Shown piece by piece: positions 1 to 9,894 of a stretch of DNA of 64,000 bases; position 1 is the stretch's first letter; every line of letters starts with the position of its first letter. Location of the stretch: positions 62,001-126,000 of the forward strand of contig NZ_JBHTIH010000007.1 of NCBI RefSeq assembly GCF_042677045.1. The letters are read 5' to 3'. The translations under genes were made by a program, and so were the position numbers. This DNA is from Lysobacter_K koreensis. Its GTDB lineage: Bacteria; Pseudomonadota; Gammaproteobacteria; Xanthomonadales; Xanthomonadaceae. The notes under the pieces are model-generated. The model was not told the DNA's origin, made no database searches, and saw only the letters and a program-made list of their open reading frames with translations.

Positions 1-147
1 GCGCGACGGTAATGCCCACTTAGATTAGAGCCGTCGCTCAAACAAACGCTTAAATCGTGACAACTTCGCCGATATGGCAGGCAACTTCTAGACAGCTCGA
101 CCCTGCTCGCGCACACTGCCGGCCTTTCCGCGCGATTGCCCGTCCCC

Positions 148-615
148 ATGGCGAAGCTGCTGGTCCTGCACGGCCCGAACCTCAACCTGCTCGGTGAACG
201 CGAGCCGGGAATCTACGGCCGCACGACGCTGGCGGCGATCGACAACGCCTTGCAGATCGACGCCCAGTCCGCCGGCCACAACCTCGAGAGCCTGCAGTCC
301 AACGCCGAGCACGTGCTGATCGACCGCATCCACGCCGCGCGCACCGACGGCACCGCGATCATCCTGATCAACCCGGCCGGCCTGACCCACACCTCGGTCG
401 CGTTGCGCGACGCGCTGGCGGCGGTGTCGCTGCCCTATATCGAGATCCACCTGTCCAACCCGCACGCGCGCGAGCCGTTCCGCAAGCACAGCTACTTCTC
501 CGACCTGGCCTTGGGCGTGATCGCCGGCTTCGGCGCGGACAGCTACCGCTTCGCGATGGAAGCCGCCTTGGCCTGGCTGGACAAGCACACCGCGGCCCGG
601 TCCAGCCGGTCCTGA
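148..615 (+). CDS. aroQ: Type II 3-dehydroquinate dehydratase
   Basis: Converts 3-dehydroquinate to 3-dehydroshikimate in the cytoplasmic shikimate pathway. The 155-residue protein opens with LVLHGPNLNLLG, the hallmark of the dodecameric type II enzyme, and contains the LINPAGLTHTSVALRDAL and EIHLSNPHARE segments of the active site. Length is normal for the family (about 150). I chose the ATG at 148 because it gives the standard MAKLLVLHGPN start; an in-frame TTG at 136 would add four residues. No clear Shine-Dalgarno is seen. It lies just upstream of accB-accC, the usual order in xanthomonads. Confidence 0.97.
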   Translation: MAKLLVLHGPNLNLLGEREPGIYGRTTLAAIDNALQIDAQSAGHNLESLQSNAEHVLIDRIHAARTDGTAIILINPAGLTHTSVALRDALAAVSLPYIEIHLSNPHAREPFRKHSYFSDLALGVIAGFGADSYRFAMEAALAWLDKHTAARSSRS

Positions 616-704
616 GTAGCCAGGCCCGATCTCCAGACCCGATTTCCCTACCCCACCCTTACCTCGCGTCCCGCCACCGGGCGCCACCACAGAGAGGCCC
701 GCGA

Positions 705-1196
705 ATGGACCTGCGCAAAATCAAGAAGCTGATCGACCTGCTGGAGGAATCCAACCTGGCCGAGATCGAGATCAAGGAAGGCGAGGAATCCGTGCGCCTG
801 GCGCGCACCCCCAAGGGTAGTTTCGCCGGCGGCTACGCGATGTCGCAGCCGATGCAGCACCCCGCCCCAGCCGCGCCGCACCCGGCCCCGGCGATGCCGA
901 TGCACTCGCCGACCGAGGCAGCCACCGGCGGCCACGCCAAGCCGCATGCGGACCTGCCCGAGGGCCATATCGTGCGCGCGCCGATGGTCGGCACGTTCTA
1001 CACCTCGCCGTCGCCGGACAAGCCCGCGTTCGTCACGGTTGGCCAGCAGGTCAAGCAGGGCGAGACGCTGGCGATCATCGAGGCGATGAAGATGTTCAAC
1101 CCGATCGAGGCCGACGTGTCCGGCACCGTGCTCAAGGTGCTGGCCGAGAGCGGCCAGCCGATCGAGTTCGACCAGCCGCTGTTTGTTATTGGGTGA
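705..1196 (+). CDS. accB: Acetyl-CoA carboxylase biotin carboxyl carrier protein
   Basis: Carries the biotin that shuttles carboxyl groups in acetyl-CoA carboxylase, the first committed step of fatty acid synthesis. The 163-residue protein has the usual N-terminal helical region, a Pro/Ala/His/Met-rich linker (about residues 50-75), and a C-terminal biotinyl domain with the EAMKMFN motif whose lysine is biotinylated. The ATG is preceded by an AGAGAGG-like ribosome site. It is followed after 91 bases by accC, with which it is presumably co-transcribed. Confidence 0.98.
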   Translation: MDLRKIKKLIDLLEESNLAEIEIKEGEESVRLARTPKGSFAGGYAMSQPMQHPAPAAPHPAPAMPMHSPTEAATGGHAKPHADLPEGHIVRAPMVGTFYTSPSPDKPAFVTVGQQVKQGETLAIIEAMKMFNPIEADVSGTVLKVLAESGQPIEFDQPLFVIG

Positions 1197-1287
1197 GCCG
1201 GGCTTTCGAGCGGCGAATGCCGCGAGCCGGCGAACGCCCGGCGGCCGTGAGGCCGACGGGCCGGACCAACTTCGATGGAAATGACCG

Positions 1288-2655
<1,368 letters not shown>

Positions 2656-2960
2656 TGGCTCTTGCCCCCTCCCTTGCGCAGCAGGGGTGATGCGCCGCGG
2701 CCAGGAACTGCCGGTGGCAGTTCCTGCGGCAAGGAACGCGCGGTAGCGCGGGACGGGTTGGGGAGGGGTGCTGTTGTTGTTGCGCTCAATCTCGAAGCAA
2801 GAGCTACCCCCTCCCAACCTCCCCCTGCTGCGCAAGGGGAGGGGCCAAAGGCAGCGGCGCTGCAGTGGGCATGCCCCCGTGCCCATGCCCATGCCCATGT
2901 CCGCACCGGCCCGGACCCGCCGTGCTCTAGATTGCGCGCACGCCTCCAGGTCCCACGGCC
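2656..2960. repeat. Intergenic repeat zone after accC
   Basis: No gene is seen in this stretch. It holds copies of the C-rich/G-rich intergenic element that recurs at 10.7-11.3 kb (CCCCTCCC...GCGCAAGGGGAGGGG, around 2808-2847, and an inverted partner around 2756-2769), a perfect 10-bp hairpin (AGGAACTGCC, 3-nt loop, GGCAGTTCCT; 2703-2725), and a short CCCATG hexamer run near 2880-2900. These look like non-coding structured repeats, some possibly acting as transcription-end hairpins. Confidence 0.7.
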
Positions 2961-3665
2961 ATGGCCAACACTTCCGACCTCGCCAACTCGCGTCGCGCGG
3001 CCAAGATCCAGCTCGACCGGACCGTGGTCGGCATCGAACTGACCCTGATCAGCATCATCCAGGGCCTGGCGCTGGGTGTGCTCGCGGCCAGCGCGGTGCA
3101 GCCGCTGGTGAAACTGCAATGGGAGACCTGGCCCTACATCGCGACCGGGCTGCTGGTGATCCTGATCTTCTGGTCGCGTTCGCTGATCCACACGCTGTCG
3201 TTCATCGGCTGGCCGCTGGAGTTCGGCCACACGTTCCTGTACTTCGGCGCGACCCTGATCGAAGCGGCCGCGTTGAGCCAGGTCGACCGACCGGAAGCGT
3301 GGTTCGCCCTGAACACGCTCTACGCCGCCGCGGTCTGGGTGCTGTACGCGTGGGACCTGCGCCTGGTGCGGCGCCATGCGCAGGATTTCGGCACGCCGGA
3401 GGAACATGCGCTGCTCGACGACATCGTCCGCGACCAGCGCCTCAACATCGCCTGGATGATGCCGCTGGCGGTGGCCTTCCAGGGACTCGCCTGGTGGCTG
3501 GTACATGCCTATCCGCGGCAGATGGTGCAGGGCCGATGGCACCTGCTGCTGATCGGCCTGACCTTGTTGTTCAGCCTCAACTACCTGCACGATGGCGTGC
3601 GGCTGCTGCGTCGTCGGCAGGACTGGCTGCTGGTGCGGGCCACCCAGCAACGTACCGGGTCGTGA
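2961..3665 (+). CDS. Predicted polytopic membrane protein, unknown function
   Basis: I do not recognise a characterised family. The 234-residue protein has about six hydrophobic segments: roughly residues 28-48, 58-72, 92-108, 115-135, 155-175 and 190-205. It has short charged loops, no signal peptidase site and no obvious catalytic motif. It sits alone between the repeat zone after accC and prmA (23 bases downstream), in the same direction. Base composition matches the neighbours, so it looks like a resident gene. The ATG at 2961 gives a hydrophilic N-terminus of about 25 residues before the first membrane segment. Confidence 0.8.
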   Translation: MANTSDLANSRRAAKIQLDRTVVGIELTLISIIQGLALGVLAASAVQPLVKLQWETWPYIATGLLVILIFWSRSLIHTLSFIGWPLEFGHTFLYFGATLIEAAALSQVDRPEAWFALNTLYAAAVWVLYAWDLRLVRRHAQDFGTPEEHALLDDIVRDQRLNIAWMMPLAVAFQGLAWWLVHAYPRQMVQGRWHLLLIGLTLLFSLNYLHDGVRLLRRRQDWLLVRATQQRTGS

Positions 3666-3688
3666 ACGCGAACACGTAAGCTATTGGC

Positions 3689-4609
3689 ATGCCCTTCCTT
3701 GAACTCACCCTGCCCTGCACCGAAGCCCAACAGCCGCGCTACGAGCGCGCGCTCGACAACGTCGGCGCGCTCGCGGTCACCCTGGTCGATGCGCACGCCG
3801 ACGCCGCCGACGAGCAGGCGATCTTCGAACCCGGGGTCGGCGAAACCCCGGTGTGGGGCGAGATGCTGCTGACCGCGCTGTTCGCCGCCGACACGCCGCC
3901 CACCCTGCTGCTGCACGCGCTGGCCGCGGCCGACGACGGCCTGGACTGGTCGCACGCGCAGTTCCGCGATGTCGCCGACCAGGATTGGGAACGCGCGTGG
4001 ATGGACCAGTACGAGCCGCTGCAGTTCGGTCGCCGCACCTGGATCGTGCCCTGGAACCACGAACTGCCGGCGCAGGCCGACGCGCCCGGCGCGGCGGTGG
4101 TGCGGCTCGACCCCGGCCTCGCGTTCGGCTCCGGCACCCACCCGACCACCGCGCTGTGCCTGCAGTGGCTCGACGGCCTGGCCGACGAAGGCGTCCTGCG
4201 CGGCCAGCGCGTGCTCGATTTCGGCTGCGGCTCGGGCATCCTCGCGCTGGCCGCGCTCAAGCTCGGCGCCGCGCATGCGGTCGGCGTCGACAACGACCCG
4301 CAGGCGCTGATCGCCACCCACGACAACGCGCAGCGCAACGGCGTCGGCGCGCAGCTGGCCGTGCACCTGCCCGGCGACGAACCGGTGGCCACGTATCCGG
4401 TCGTGGTCGCCAACATCCTGGCCTCGGCGCTGGTCGCGCTGGCCGACACCCTCGCCGCGCGTGTCGCGCCGGGCGGCCGCATCGCGATGTCGGGGATCCT
4501 CGCCGGCCAGGAGGACGAAGTGATCGCGCGCTACGCCGGCGCATTCGAGCAGCTGCGCGCCGACCGCCTCGACGACTGGATGCGGGTGACCGGCGTGCGT
4601 CGCGCCTGA
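3689..4609 (+). CDS. prmA: Ribosomal protein L11 methyltransferase
   Basis: SAM-dependent methyltransferase that trimethylates ribosomal protein L11. The 306-residue protein has the N-terminal L11-recognition domain (starting MPFLELTLPC) and a Rossmann methyltransferase domain with motif I VLDFGCGSGILALAALKLGA near residue 178 and the substrate loop around LAFGSGTHPTT near residue 142. The VVVANILAS motif near residue 240 corresponds to the NPP-like (N-I/L) motif of PrmA. Length is standard (about 295-305). Confidence 0.96.
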   Translation: MPFLELTLPCTEAQQPRYERALDNVGALAVTLVDAHADAADEQAIFEPGVGETPVWGEMLLTALFAADTPPTLLLHALAAADDGLDWSHAQFRDVADQDWERAWMDQYEPLQFGRRTWIVPWNHELPAQADAPGAAVVRLDPGLAFGSGTHPTTALCLQWLDGLADEGVLRGQRVLDFGCGSGILALAALKLGAAHAVGVDNDPQALIATHDNAQRNGVGAQLAVHLPGDEPVATYPVVVANILASALVALADTLAARVAPGGRIAMSGILAGQEDEVIARYAGAFEQLRADRLDDWMRVTGVRRA

Positions 4610-4646
4610 TCGGGTCCGCCGCGGCCGGCGTCGGCCGGCCCCACTC

Positions 4647-4727
4647 GTAGGCTGGGCTTCAGCCGCGAGCTGGTGAATCGCCGGCGCAAGCGCCAAAGGC
4701 TCGCGGCTGAAGCCGCGCCTGCGAAAG
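4647..4727. repeat. Inverted REP pair (GGCTTCAGCCGCGAGC family)
   Basis: Two oppositely oriented copies of the same element: GGGCTTCAGCCGCGAGC (about 4653-4671) and its complement GCTCGCGGCTGAAGCC (about 4698-4714), separated by about 30 bases. The same core occurs around the REP-associated transposase gene at 13.3-14.0 kb, so this is a REP doublet spread by that kind of enzyme. It fills most of the 218-base gap between prmA and the DUF3426 gene. Confidence 0.8.
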
Positions 4728-4827
4728 GCCAGAAGCCGACAACTTTTTTGAGACGCGGTGCAGAAAGCCGGTGATCGGCATCGGCAAGCGCGGATGCCCG
4801 GCACCGGCGAGCCCGTAAACTGCGGCC

Positions 4828-5637
4828 ATGCTGGTTCCTTGCCCGCGCTGCGGTTTCCTGGTCGCGTCGATCCTGCCGACGGCGGACGGCGCGCACGCCA
4901 GCGCGCAGCGATGCCCGCAATGCGAGGCACCGCTCTCGACCGGCCTAGCCGCTGCCGCCGACCGCGCCGCGACGCACGAACCGGATCCAGCGCCGACCGC
5001 TCCACACGCCGGCGCGCCCGCCGCCGACAAGCCCGACGACCGCGTGCACGCGCAGCCCGGCGAACCGGCGCTGGCTGCGCCGACGCCCACCCCCGCGCCT
5101 GTCGCGCCACCGCGCCGCGCCGCGCGCCGTGCGCCCAGCTTCGTGCGCCATGCCACGCCCACCGTCGCCGCGCCGCGGCGCTGGCAGAAGCCGCTGGCGA
5201 TCGCGGTGCTGGCGCTCGTCCTCGTGCTGCAGTTGCTGCTCGCGCAACGCCAGGAACTGGCGGCCACGGCGCGCTGGCGGCCGCTGGTTGCCGGCCTGTG
5301 TGCGGTGCTGCAGTGCGAGCTGCCTCCGTGGCGCGAGCCGGCCGCGTTCACGATGCTCAGCCGCAACGTGCAACCCGAGCCCGGCGCCGCCGGGGTGCTG
5401 CGCGCCAGCGCCAGCTTCCGCAACGACGCACGCTGGCCGCAGCCGTGGCCGACGTTGCTGCTGGGCTTGTCCGACATCGACGGCCAGCAGGTCGGCGCGC
5501 GCGCATTCAGCCCGCGCGAGTACTCCGGCGCCGATGCCGACCCGCCACTGCTGGCCCCGGGCGAGGCCGCGACCGTGCAGTTCGACGTGCTCGAGCCCGC
5601 CCCGCGCATCGTCGCGTTCACCTTCGATTTCCAGTAA
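4828..5637 (+). CDS. Zinc-ribbon DUF3426 membrane-anchored protein
   Basis: The 269-residue protein starts with a zinc ribbon (CPRCG at 5-9 and CPQCE at 31-35), followed by an Ala/Pro-rich disordered linker (about 40-110), a single membrane segment (about residues 124-142) and a C-terminal domain that matches the DUF3426 family (ASFRNDARWPQPWPTLLLGL, then a segment typical of that fold). Family members sit between prmA and fis in xanthomonads and have no firm function. Predicted topology: cytoplasmic zinc ribbon, periplasmic DUF3426 domain. Confidence 0.85.
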   Translation: MLVPCPRCGFLVASILPTADGAHASAQRCPQCEAPLSTGLAAAADRAATHEPDPAPTAPHAGAPAADKPDDRVHAQPGEPALAAPTPTPAPVAPPRRAARRAPSFVRHATPTVAAPRRWQKPLAIAVLALVLVLQLLLAQRQELAATARWRPLVAGLCAVLQCELPPWREPAAFTMLSRNVQPEPGAAGVLRASASFRNDARWPQPWPTLLLGLSDIDGQQVGARAFSPREYSGADADPPLLAPGEAATVQFDVLEPAPRIVAFTFDFQ

Positions 5638-5769
5638 TCGCCGCTCGTCAACTGGACCAACGGCGACCCCGGTCGCGTTGTCCACCGCGACGAACGCGCG
5701 CTAGACTCGCCGTCCCGTCGCGCACGCGCACCGTGCTCAGCGACGGAAATCACACCCGGGGGGGACCGC

Positions 5770-6042
5770 TTGAACGCCGCAGCCGATCGCCATGACACCG
5801 CCCGCCCCGGCCCCCGCGTGCCGCTGCGCGACCACGTCGCCACGTCGATCCGCCGCTACCTGGGCGACCTCAATGGCAGCGGCACCGAGAACCTCTACGA
5901 GATCGCGCTGCGCGAACTCGAGATCCCGTTGTTCGCCGAAGTCCTCGAGCACTGCGATGGCAACCAGAGCCGCGCCGCGGTGATGCTCGGCATCCACCGC
6001 GCGACGTTGCGCAAGAAGCTGAAGGACTACGGTCTAGCCTGA
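5770..6042 (+). CDS. fis: DNA-binding protein Fis
   Basis: Nucleoid-associated regulator that bends DNA and acts at rRNA promoters, recombination sites and origins. The 90-residue protein ends with the Fis helix-turn-helix GNQSRAAVMLGIHRATLRKK (about residues 62-81). No ATG is available in frame upstream of this region. The TTG at 5770 is preceded by a GGGGGGA ribosome site at good spacing and gives a length close to other xanthomonad Fis proteins; a GTG inside would remove 17 residues. In this group fis normally lies next to purH, as here. Confidence 0.92.
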   Translation: MNAAADRHDTARPGPRVPLRDHVATSIRRYLGDLNGSGTENLYEIALRELEIPLFAEVLEHCDGNQSRAAVMLGIHRATLRKKLKDYGLA

Positions 6043-6046
6043 CGCC

Positions 6047-6141
6047 GTAGGGCGGGTTTCAACCCGCCATCGCCATGCACGAAGTCCGCGCCAGCCGCGC
6101 GACCGAGGCATTGGTAGCCGCCGGGTTAAACCCGCCGTACA
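6047..6141. repeat. GTAGGGCGGGTTTCAACCCGCC repeat and partner
   Basis: A self-complementary element GGCGGGTTTCAACCCGCC (6051-6068) is followed by a degenerate inverted partner (GGGTTAAACCCGCC near 6124-6137). The same 22-bp element occurs at 51078-51099 and, inverted, at 51157-51178, so it is a dispersed palindromic repeat family distinct from the REP family near the transposase. It may also act as the transcript end for fis. Confidence 0.75.
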
Positions 6142-6238
6142 CGCCACTGCGTTCGACAGCGTTCTTCGCGACCGCAGCAGGCGGCGCCAGCGGGCCACGC
6201 CGCTATAATTCGCGCTCCCTCGCCGCAGCCCTCCCCGC

Positions 6239-7825
6239 ATGACCTCCGACCGCCTGCCCGGCCCCAACGTGGCGATCCGCCGCGCGCTGCTGTCCGTTTC
6301 CGACAAGACCGGCCTGGTCGAGCTGGCCCACGCCCTCGACAAGCATGGCGTGGAGCTGCTGTCGACCGGCGGTACCGCCCAGGCGCTCCGCGACGCCGGC
6401 CTGCCGGTGCGCGATGTGGCCGAGGTCACCGGCTTCCCGGAAATGATGGACGGCCGGGTCAAGACCCTGCACCCGCTGGTGCACGGCGGCCTGCTCGGCC
6501 GCGCCGGGATCGACGACGCGGTGATGGCGCAGCACGGCATCGGCGCGATCGACCTGCTGGTGCTGAACCTCTACCCGTTCGAGCAGGTGTCGGCGAACCC
6601 GGCCAGTTCGTTCGAGGACATCATCGAGAACATCGACATCGGCGGCCCGGCGATGCTGCGCTCGGCGGCGAAGAACTTCGCGCGGGTCGCGGTGGCGACC
6701 GATCCGGCGCAGTACGCCGGCCTCGTCGACGAGTTGGCCGCGAACGACGGCGCGCTGTCGGCCAAGACGCGTTTCTCCTTGTCGGTGGCCGCGTTCAACC
6801 GCGTCGCGCAGTACGACGCGGCGATCAGCAACCACCTGTCCGCGCTCGACGACGCGCACGCGCAGCAGTTGTTCCCGGCGCAGTCCAACAGCAACTTCGT
6901 CAAGGTCATGGACCTGCGCTATGGCGAGAACCCGCACCAGCACGGCGCGTTCTACCGCGACCTGTGGCCGGTGCCCGGCACGCTGGCGACGTTCACCCAG
7001 CTCCAGGGCAAGGAGCTGAGCTTCAACAACCTCGCCGACGCCGACGCGGCCTGGGAATGCGTCCGCCAGTTCGAGCAGCCCGCCTGCGTGATCGTCAAGC
7101 ACGCCAACCCCTGCGGCGTGGCCCAGGGCGCCGCCTGCGGCGATGCCTACGAACTGGCTTATGCGACCGACCCGACCTCGGCGTTCGGCGGCATCATCGC
7201 GTTCAACACCACGCTCGATGCGGCCACGGCCAAGGTGATCCTCGACCGCCAGTTCGTCGAGGTGCTGATCGCGCCGGACTTCGACGACGCCGCGCTCGCC
7301 TACTGCGCGAAGAAGACCAACGTGCGCGTCCTGAAGATTCCGCACGGCGAAGGCAAGAACAACTTCGACGTCAAGCGCGTCGGCTCGGGTCTGCTGATGC
7401 AGACCAGCGACATCCGCGAGGTCAGCCGCGACGAGTTGAAGGTCGTCACCAAGCGCGCGCCGACCCCGGCCGAGCTCGACGACCTGCTGTTCGCCTGGCG
7501 CATCGCCAAGTACGTCAAGTCGAACGCGATCGTCTACGCGCGCGACCAGCGCAGCATCGGCATCGGCGCCGGGCAGATGAGCCGCGTGGTCAGCGCCAAG
7601 ATTGCCGCGCTCAAGGCCGAGGAAGCCGGACTCACTGTGCCCGGCTCGGTGATGGCCAGTGATGCGTTCTTCCCGTTTCGCGACGGCATCGACGCGGCCG
7701 CGGCCGCCGGCATCAAGGCGGTGATCCAGCCCGGCGGCTCGATGCGCGACGCCGAGGTGATCGCGGCCGCCGACGAGCACGGTCTGGCGATGGTGTTCAC
7801 CGGCATCCGCCACTTCCGCCATTGA
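6239..7825 (+). CDS. purH: Bifunctional AICAR transformylase/IMP cyclohydrolase
   Basis: Catalyses the last two steps of IMP synthesis. The 528-residue protein has an N-terminal MGS-like cyclohydrolase domain (ALLSVSDKTGLVELA at about 15-29, STGGT near 41) and a C-terminal AICAR transformylase domain (KTLHPLVHGG near 78, VKHANPCG near 284, the GGSMRDAEVI segment near 497). Full length. Its stop is followed 14 bases later by an unrelated low-GC gene and then purD, with which it would normally be directly linked. Confidence 0.98.
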   Translation: MTSDRLPGPNVAIRRALLSVSDKTGLVELAHALDKHGVELLSTGGTAQALRDAGLPVRDVAEVTGFPEMMDGRVKTLHPLVHGGLLGRAGIDDAVMAQHGIGAIDLLVLNLYPFEQVSANPASSFEDIIENIDIGGPAMLRSAAKNFARVAVATDPAQYAGLVDELAANDGALSAKTRFSLSVAAFNRVAQYDAAISNHLSALDDAHAQQLFPAQSNSNFVKVMDLRYGENPHQHGAFYRDLWPVPGTLATFTQLQGKELSFNNLADADAAWECVRQFEQPACVIVKHANPCGVAQGAACGDAYELAYATDPTSAFGGIIAFNTTLDAATAKVILDRQFVEVLIAPDFDDAALAYCAKKTNVRVLKIPHGEGKNNFDVKRVGSGLLMQTSDIREVSRDELKVVTKRAPTPAELDDLLFAWRIAKYVKSNAIVYARDQRSIGIGAGQMSRVVSAKIAALKAEEAGLTVPGSVMASDAFFPFRDGIDAAAAAGIKAVIQPGGSMRDAEVIAAADEHGLAMVFTGIRHFRH

Positions 7826-7839
7826 GAGAAGAATCAGGC

Positions 7840-8553
7840 ATGGACAACTCAGCAGCTCGACTTCTGCGTGTTCTCGAACGTTGCAAAGAAATCGACACCG
7901 GAGTTGACTGCGCGACAGCGTGGCGCGAGGTACTAGCTGCGCCTGACAACAACGTACTTCTTGGAGCCTTCGGCGAGTTCTTTACCTTGGTGAATGACAC
8001 CGCCAGCGAAGTTCTACACAGGCATCCGGATCTGGTTGATGCCGTTGATCATTGGAGGAGCCGAATTTTCAATGGCTTCAACGCGACCCAAATGAACGGC
8101 AGGTGGGAGCACTTTCTAGCTCACATCGACAATGTGACGCTGTTCTCCCTTCGTTCTCAAGCAAAGGTTCTTCATTCGGAAGAGCGGCGTACAGAGTTGG
8201 CGCCAGATCAGCTTTCACAGATTTACCAACACCTGTCCCAAGCTCTGGAACTTATCGGCAACGGCGATATGCCTGTTGAAATCCGAGAGATGTTGATCGG
8301 ACGAATTGAGAACCTACAGGCACTGATTAATCGCTATCGATTTGTCGGCCAGAAAGCGCTACTCGATTCAGCCAAGTTGCTAGCAGCGGATGTAGCCTCA
8401 ATCCCGGTATCGCAGATCGAAGGCCTGAAGAAGGCTGGCATATACGACCAGATCAGGGAAAGCTTGGCGATTCTTGCAAACGCGACGACGATCAGTGCTA
8501 CGGGCCCAATGATCGCCGGGGCCGCCCAAAACTTACTGAGCCTTATCCGATGA
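7840..8553 (+). CDS. Unknown low-GC gene inserted between purH and purD
   Basis: I do not recognise a family. The 237-residue soluble protein is predicted mostly alpha-helical, lacks a signal peptide or membrane segment, and ends with a Gly/Ala-rich helix (ATTISATGPMIAGAAQN). The ATG at 7840 has a GAGAGAAG ribosome site 5' of it; an upstream in-frame TTG at 7822 overlaps purH and is less likely. Its stop overlaps the purD start (ATGA at 8550-8553), so it is translationally coupled inside the purine operon. Codon use and base composition are visibly AT-richer than both neighbours, which suggests recent transfer. Similar small helical genes in housekeeping operons are sometimes defence or toxin-like cargo, but nothing here proves that. 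Confidence 0.8.
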   Translation: MDNSAARLLRVLERCKEIDTGVDCATAWREVLAAPDNNVLLGAFGEFFTLVNDTASEVLHRHPDLVDAVDHWRSRIFNGFNATQMNGRWEHFLAHIDNVTLFSLRSQAKVLHSEERRTELAPDQLSQIYQHLSQALELIGNGDMPVEIREMLIGRIENLQALINRYRFVGQKALLDSAKLLAADVASIPVSQIEGLKKAGIYDQIRESLAILANATTISATGPMIAGAAQNLLSLIR

Positions 8554-9857
8554 AAGTTCTGGTGATCGGTTCCGGCGGCCGCGAGCACGCGCTGGCCTGG
8601 AAGCTCGCGCAATCCGCGCGCGTCACGCAGGTGCTGGTCGCGCCCGGCAACGCCGGCACCGCGAACGAGGATAAGTGCCGCAACGTCGACGTGCAGGCCA
8701 CCGACATCGACGGCCTGCTGGCGCTGGCGCAACGCGAGGGCGTGGCGGTGACCGTGGTCGGCCCCGAGGGCCCGCTGGTCCATGGGGTGGTCGACCGCTT
8801 CCGCGCCGCCGGCCAGCGCGTGTTCGGGCCGAGCGCCGCGGCCGCGCAGCTCGAAGGCAGCAAGGCGTTCGCCAAGCACTTCCTCGCCCGCCACGGCATC
8901 CCGACCGCTTACTACGCGGTGCACACGCAAGTCGACGACGCGCTGGCCTACGTCAGGGAGAAAGGCGCACCGATCGTGGTCAAGGCCGACGGCCTGGCCG
9001 CCGGCAAGGGCGTGATCGTGGCGATGTCGCTCGCCGAGGCCGAAGCGGCGATCACCGACATGCTCGCCGGCAACGCGTTCGGCGCGGCCGGCGCGCGGGT
9101 GGTAATCGAGGAATTCCTCGACGGCGAGGAAGCCAGCTTCATCTCGATGGTCGACGGCCGCACCGCGCTGCCGATGGCGACGAGTCAGGACCACAAGCGC
9201 GTCGGCGACGGCGACACCGGCCCGAACACCGGCGGCATGGGCGCGTACTCGCCGGCGCCGGTGGTCACCCCGGAAGTGCACGCGCGCGTCATGCGCGAGG
9301 TCGTCAACCCGACCGTGCAGGGCATGATCGCCGACGGCGTGCCGTTCACCGGCTTCCTCTATGCGGGGTTGATGATCGACGCCGCCGGCGCGCCGAAAGT
9401 GATCGAGTTCAACGTGCGTTTCGGCGACCCGGAAACGCAGCCGGTGATGATGCGGCTGCAGTCGGATCTGCTCGATCTGGTCGAGGCGGCGATCGACCAG
9501 CGCCTGCACGAGGCCGAAGCACGCTGGGACCCGCGCCCGTCGCTGGGCGTGGTGATGGCGGCCGAGAACTACCCGGGCACGCCGCGTCTCGGGGATGCGA
9601 TCGACAGCTGGGACGTGCCGGACCTGCCGGGCACCAAGGTTTTCCACGCCGGTACCCGGCTGGACGAGAACAATTCCATGGTCACCAGCGGCGGCCGCGT
9701 GCTGTGCGTGTGCGCGCTGGGCGAGTCGGTCGCCGACGCGCAGCAACGCGCGTACGGCGCGGTCGCCGGGGTGTCGTGGCACGGCGAGTTCCACCGCCAC
9801 GACATCGGCTGGCGCGCGATCGCAAGAGAGCGGGCCGCGACCGAGCGGCAGGCCTGA
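8550..9857 (+). CDS. purD: Phosphoribosylamine-glycine ligase
   Basis: ATP-grasp enzyme that joins glycine to phosphoribosylamine in purine synthesis. The 435-residue protein starts MKVLVIGSGGREHALAWKL, has VVKADGLAAGKGV near residue 140, the GDTGPNTGGMGAYSP motif near 220 and FNVRFGDPETQ near 288. The start overlaps the stop of the preceding inserted gene. Length is normal (about 430). The gene ends convergently with the SIMPL-domain gene, with GC-rich inverted sequence (GCGGCCGTTAG...TTGGCCGCTA, about 9860-9890) between them. Confidence 0.98.
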   Translation: MKVLVIGSGGREHALAWKLAQSARVTQVLVAPGNAGTANEDKCRNVDVQATDIDGLLALAQREGVAVTVVGPEGPLVHGVVDRFRAAGQRVFGPSAAAAQLEGSKAFAKHFLARHGIPTAYYAVHTQVDDALAYVREKGAPIVVKADGLAAGKGVIVAMSLAEAEAAITDMLAGNAFGAAGARVVIEEFLDGEEASFISMVDGRTALPMATSQDHKRVGDGDTGPNTGGMGAYSPAPVVTPEVHARVMREVVNPTVQGMIADGVPFTGFLYAGLMIDAAGAPKVIEFNVRFGDPETQPVMMRLQSDLLDLVEAAIDQRLHEAEARWDPRPSLGVVMAAENYPGTPRLGDAIDSWDVPDLPGTKVFHAGTRLDENNSMVTSGGRVLCVCALGESVADAQQRAYGAVAGVSWHGEFHRHDIGWRAIARERAATERQA

Positions 9858-9894
9858 TTGCCGCGGCCGTTAGCGGACTTGGCCGCTACGCGAG

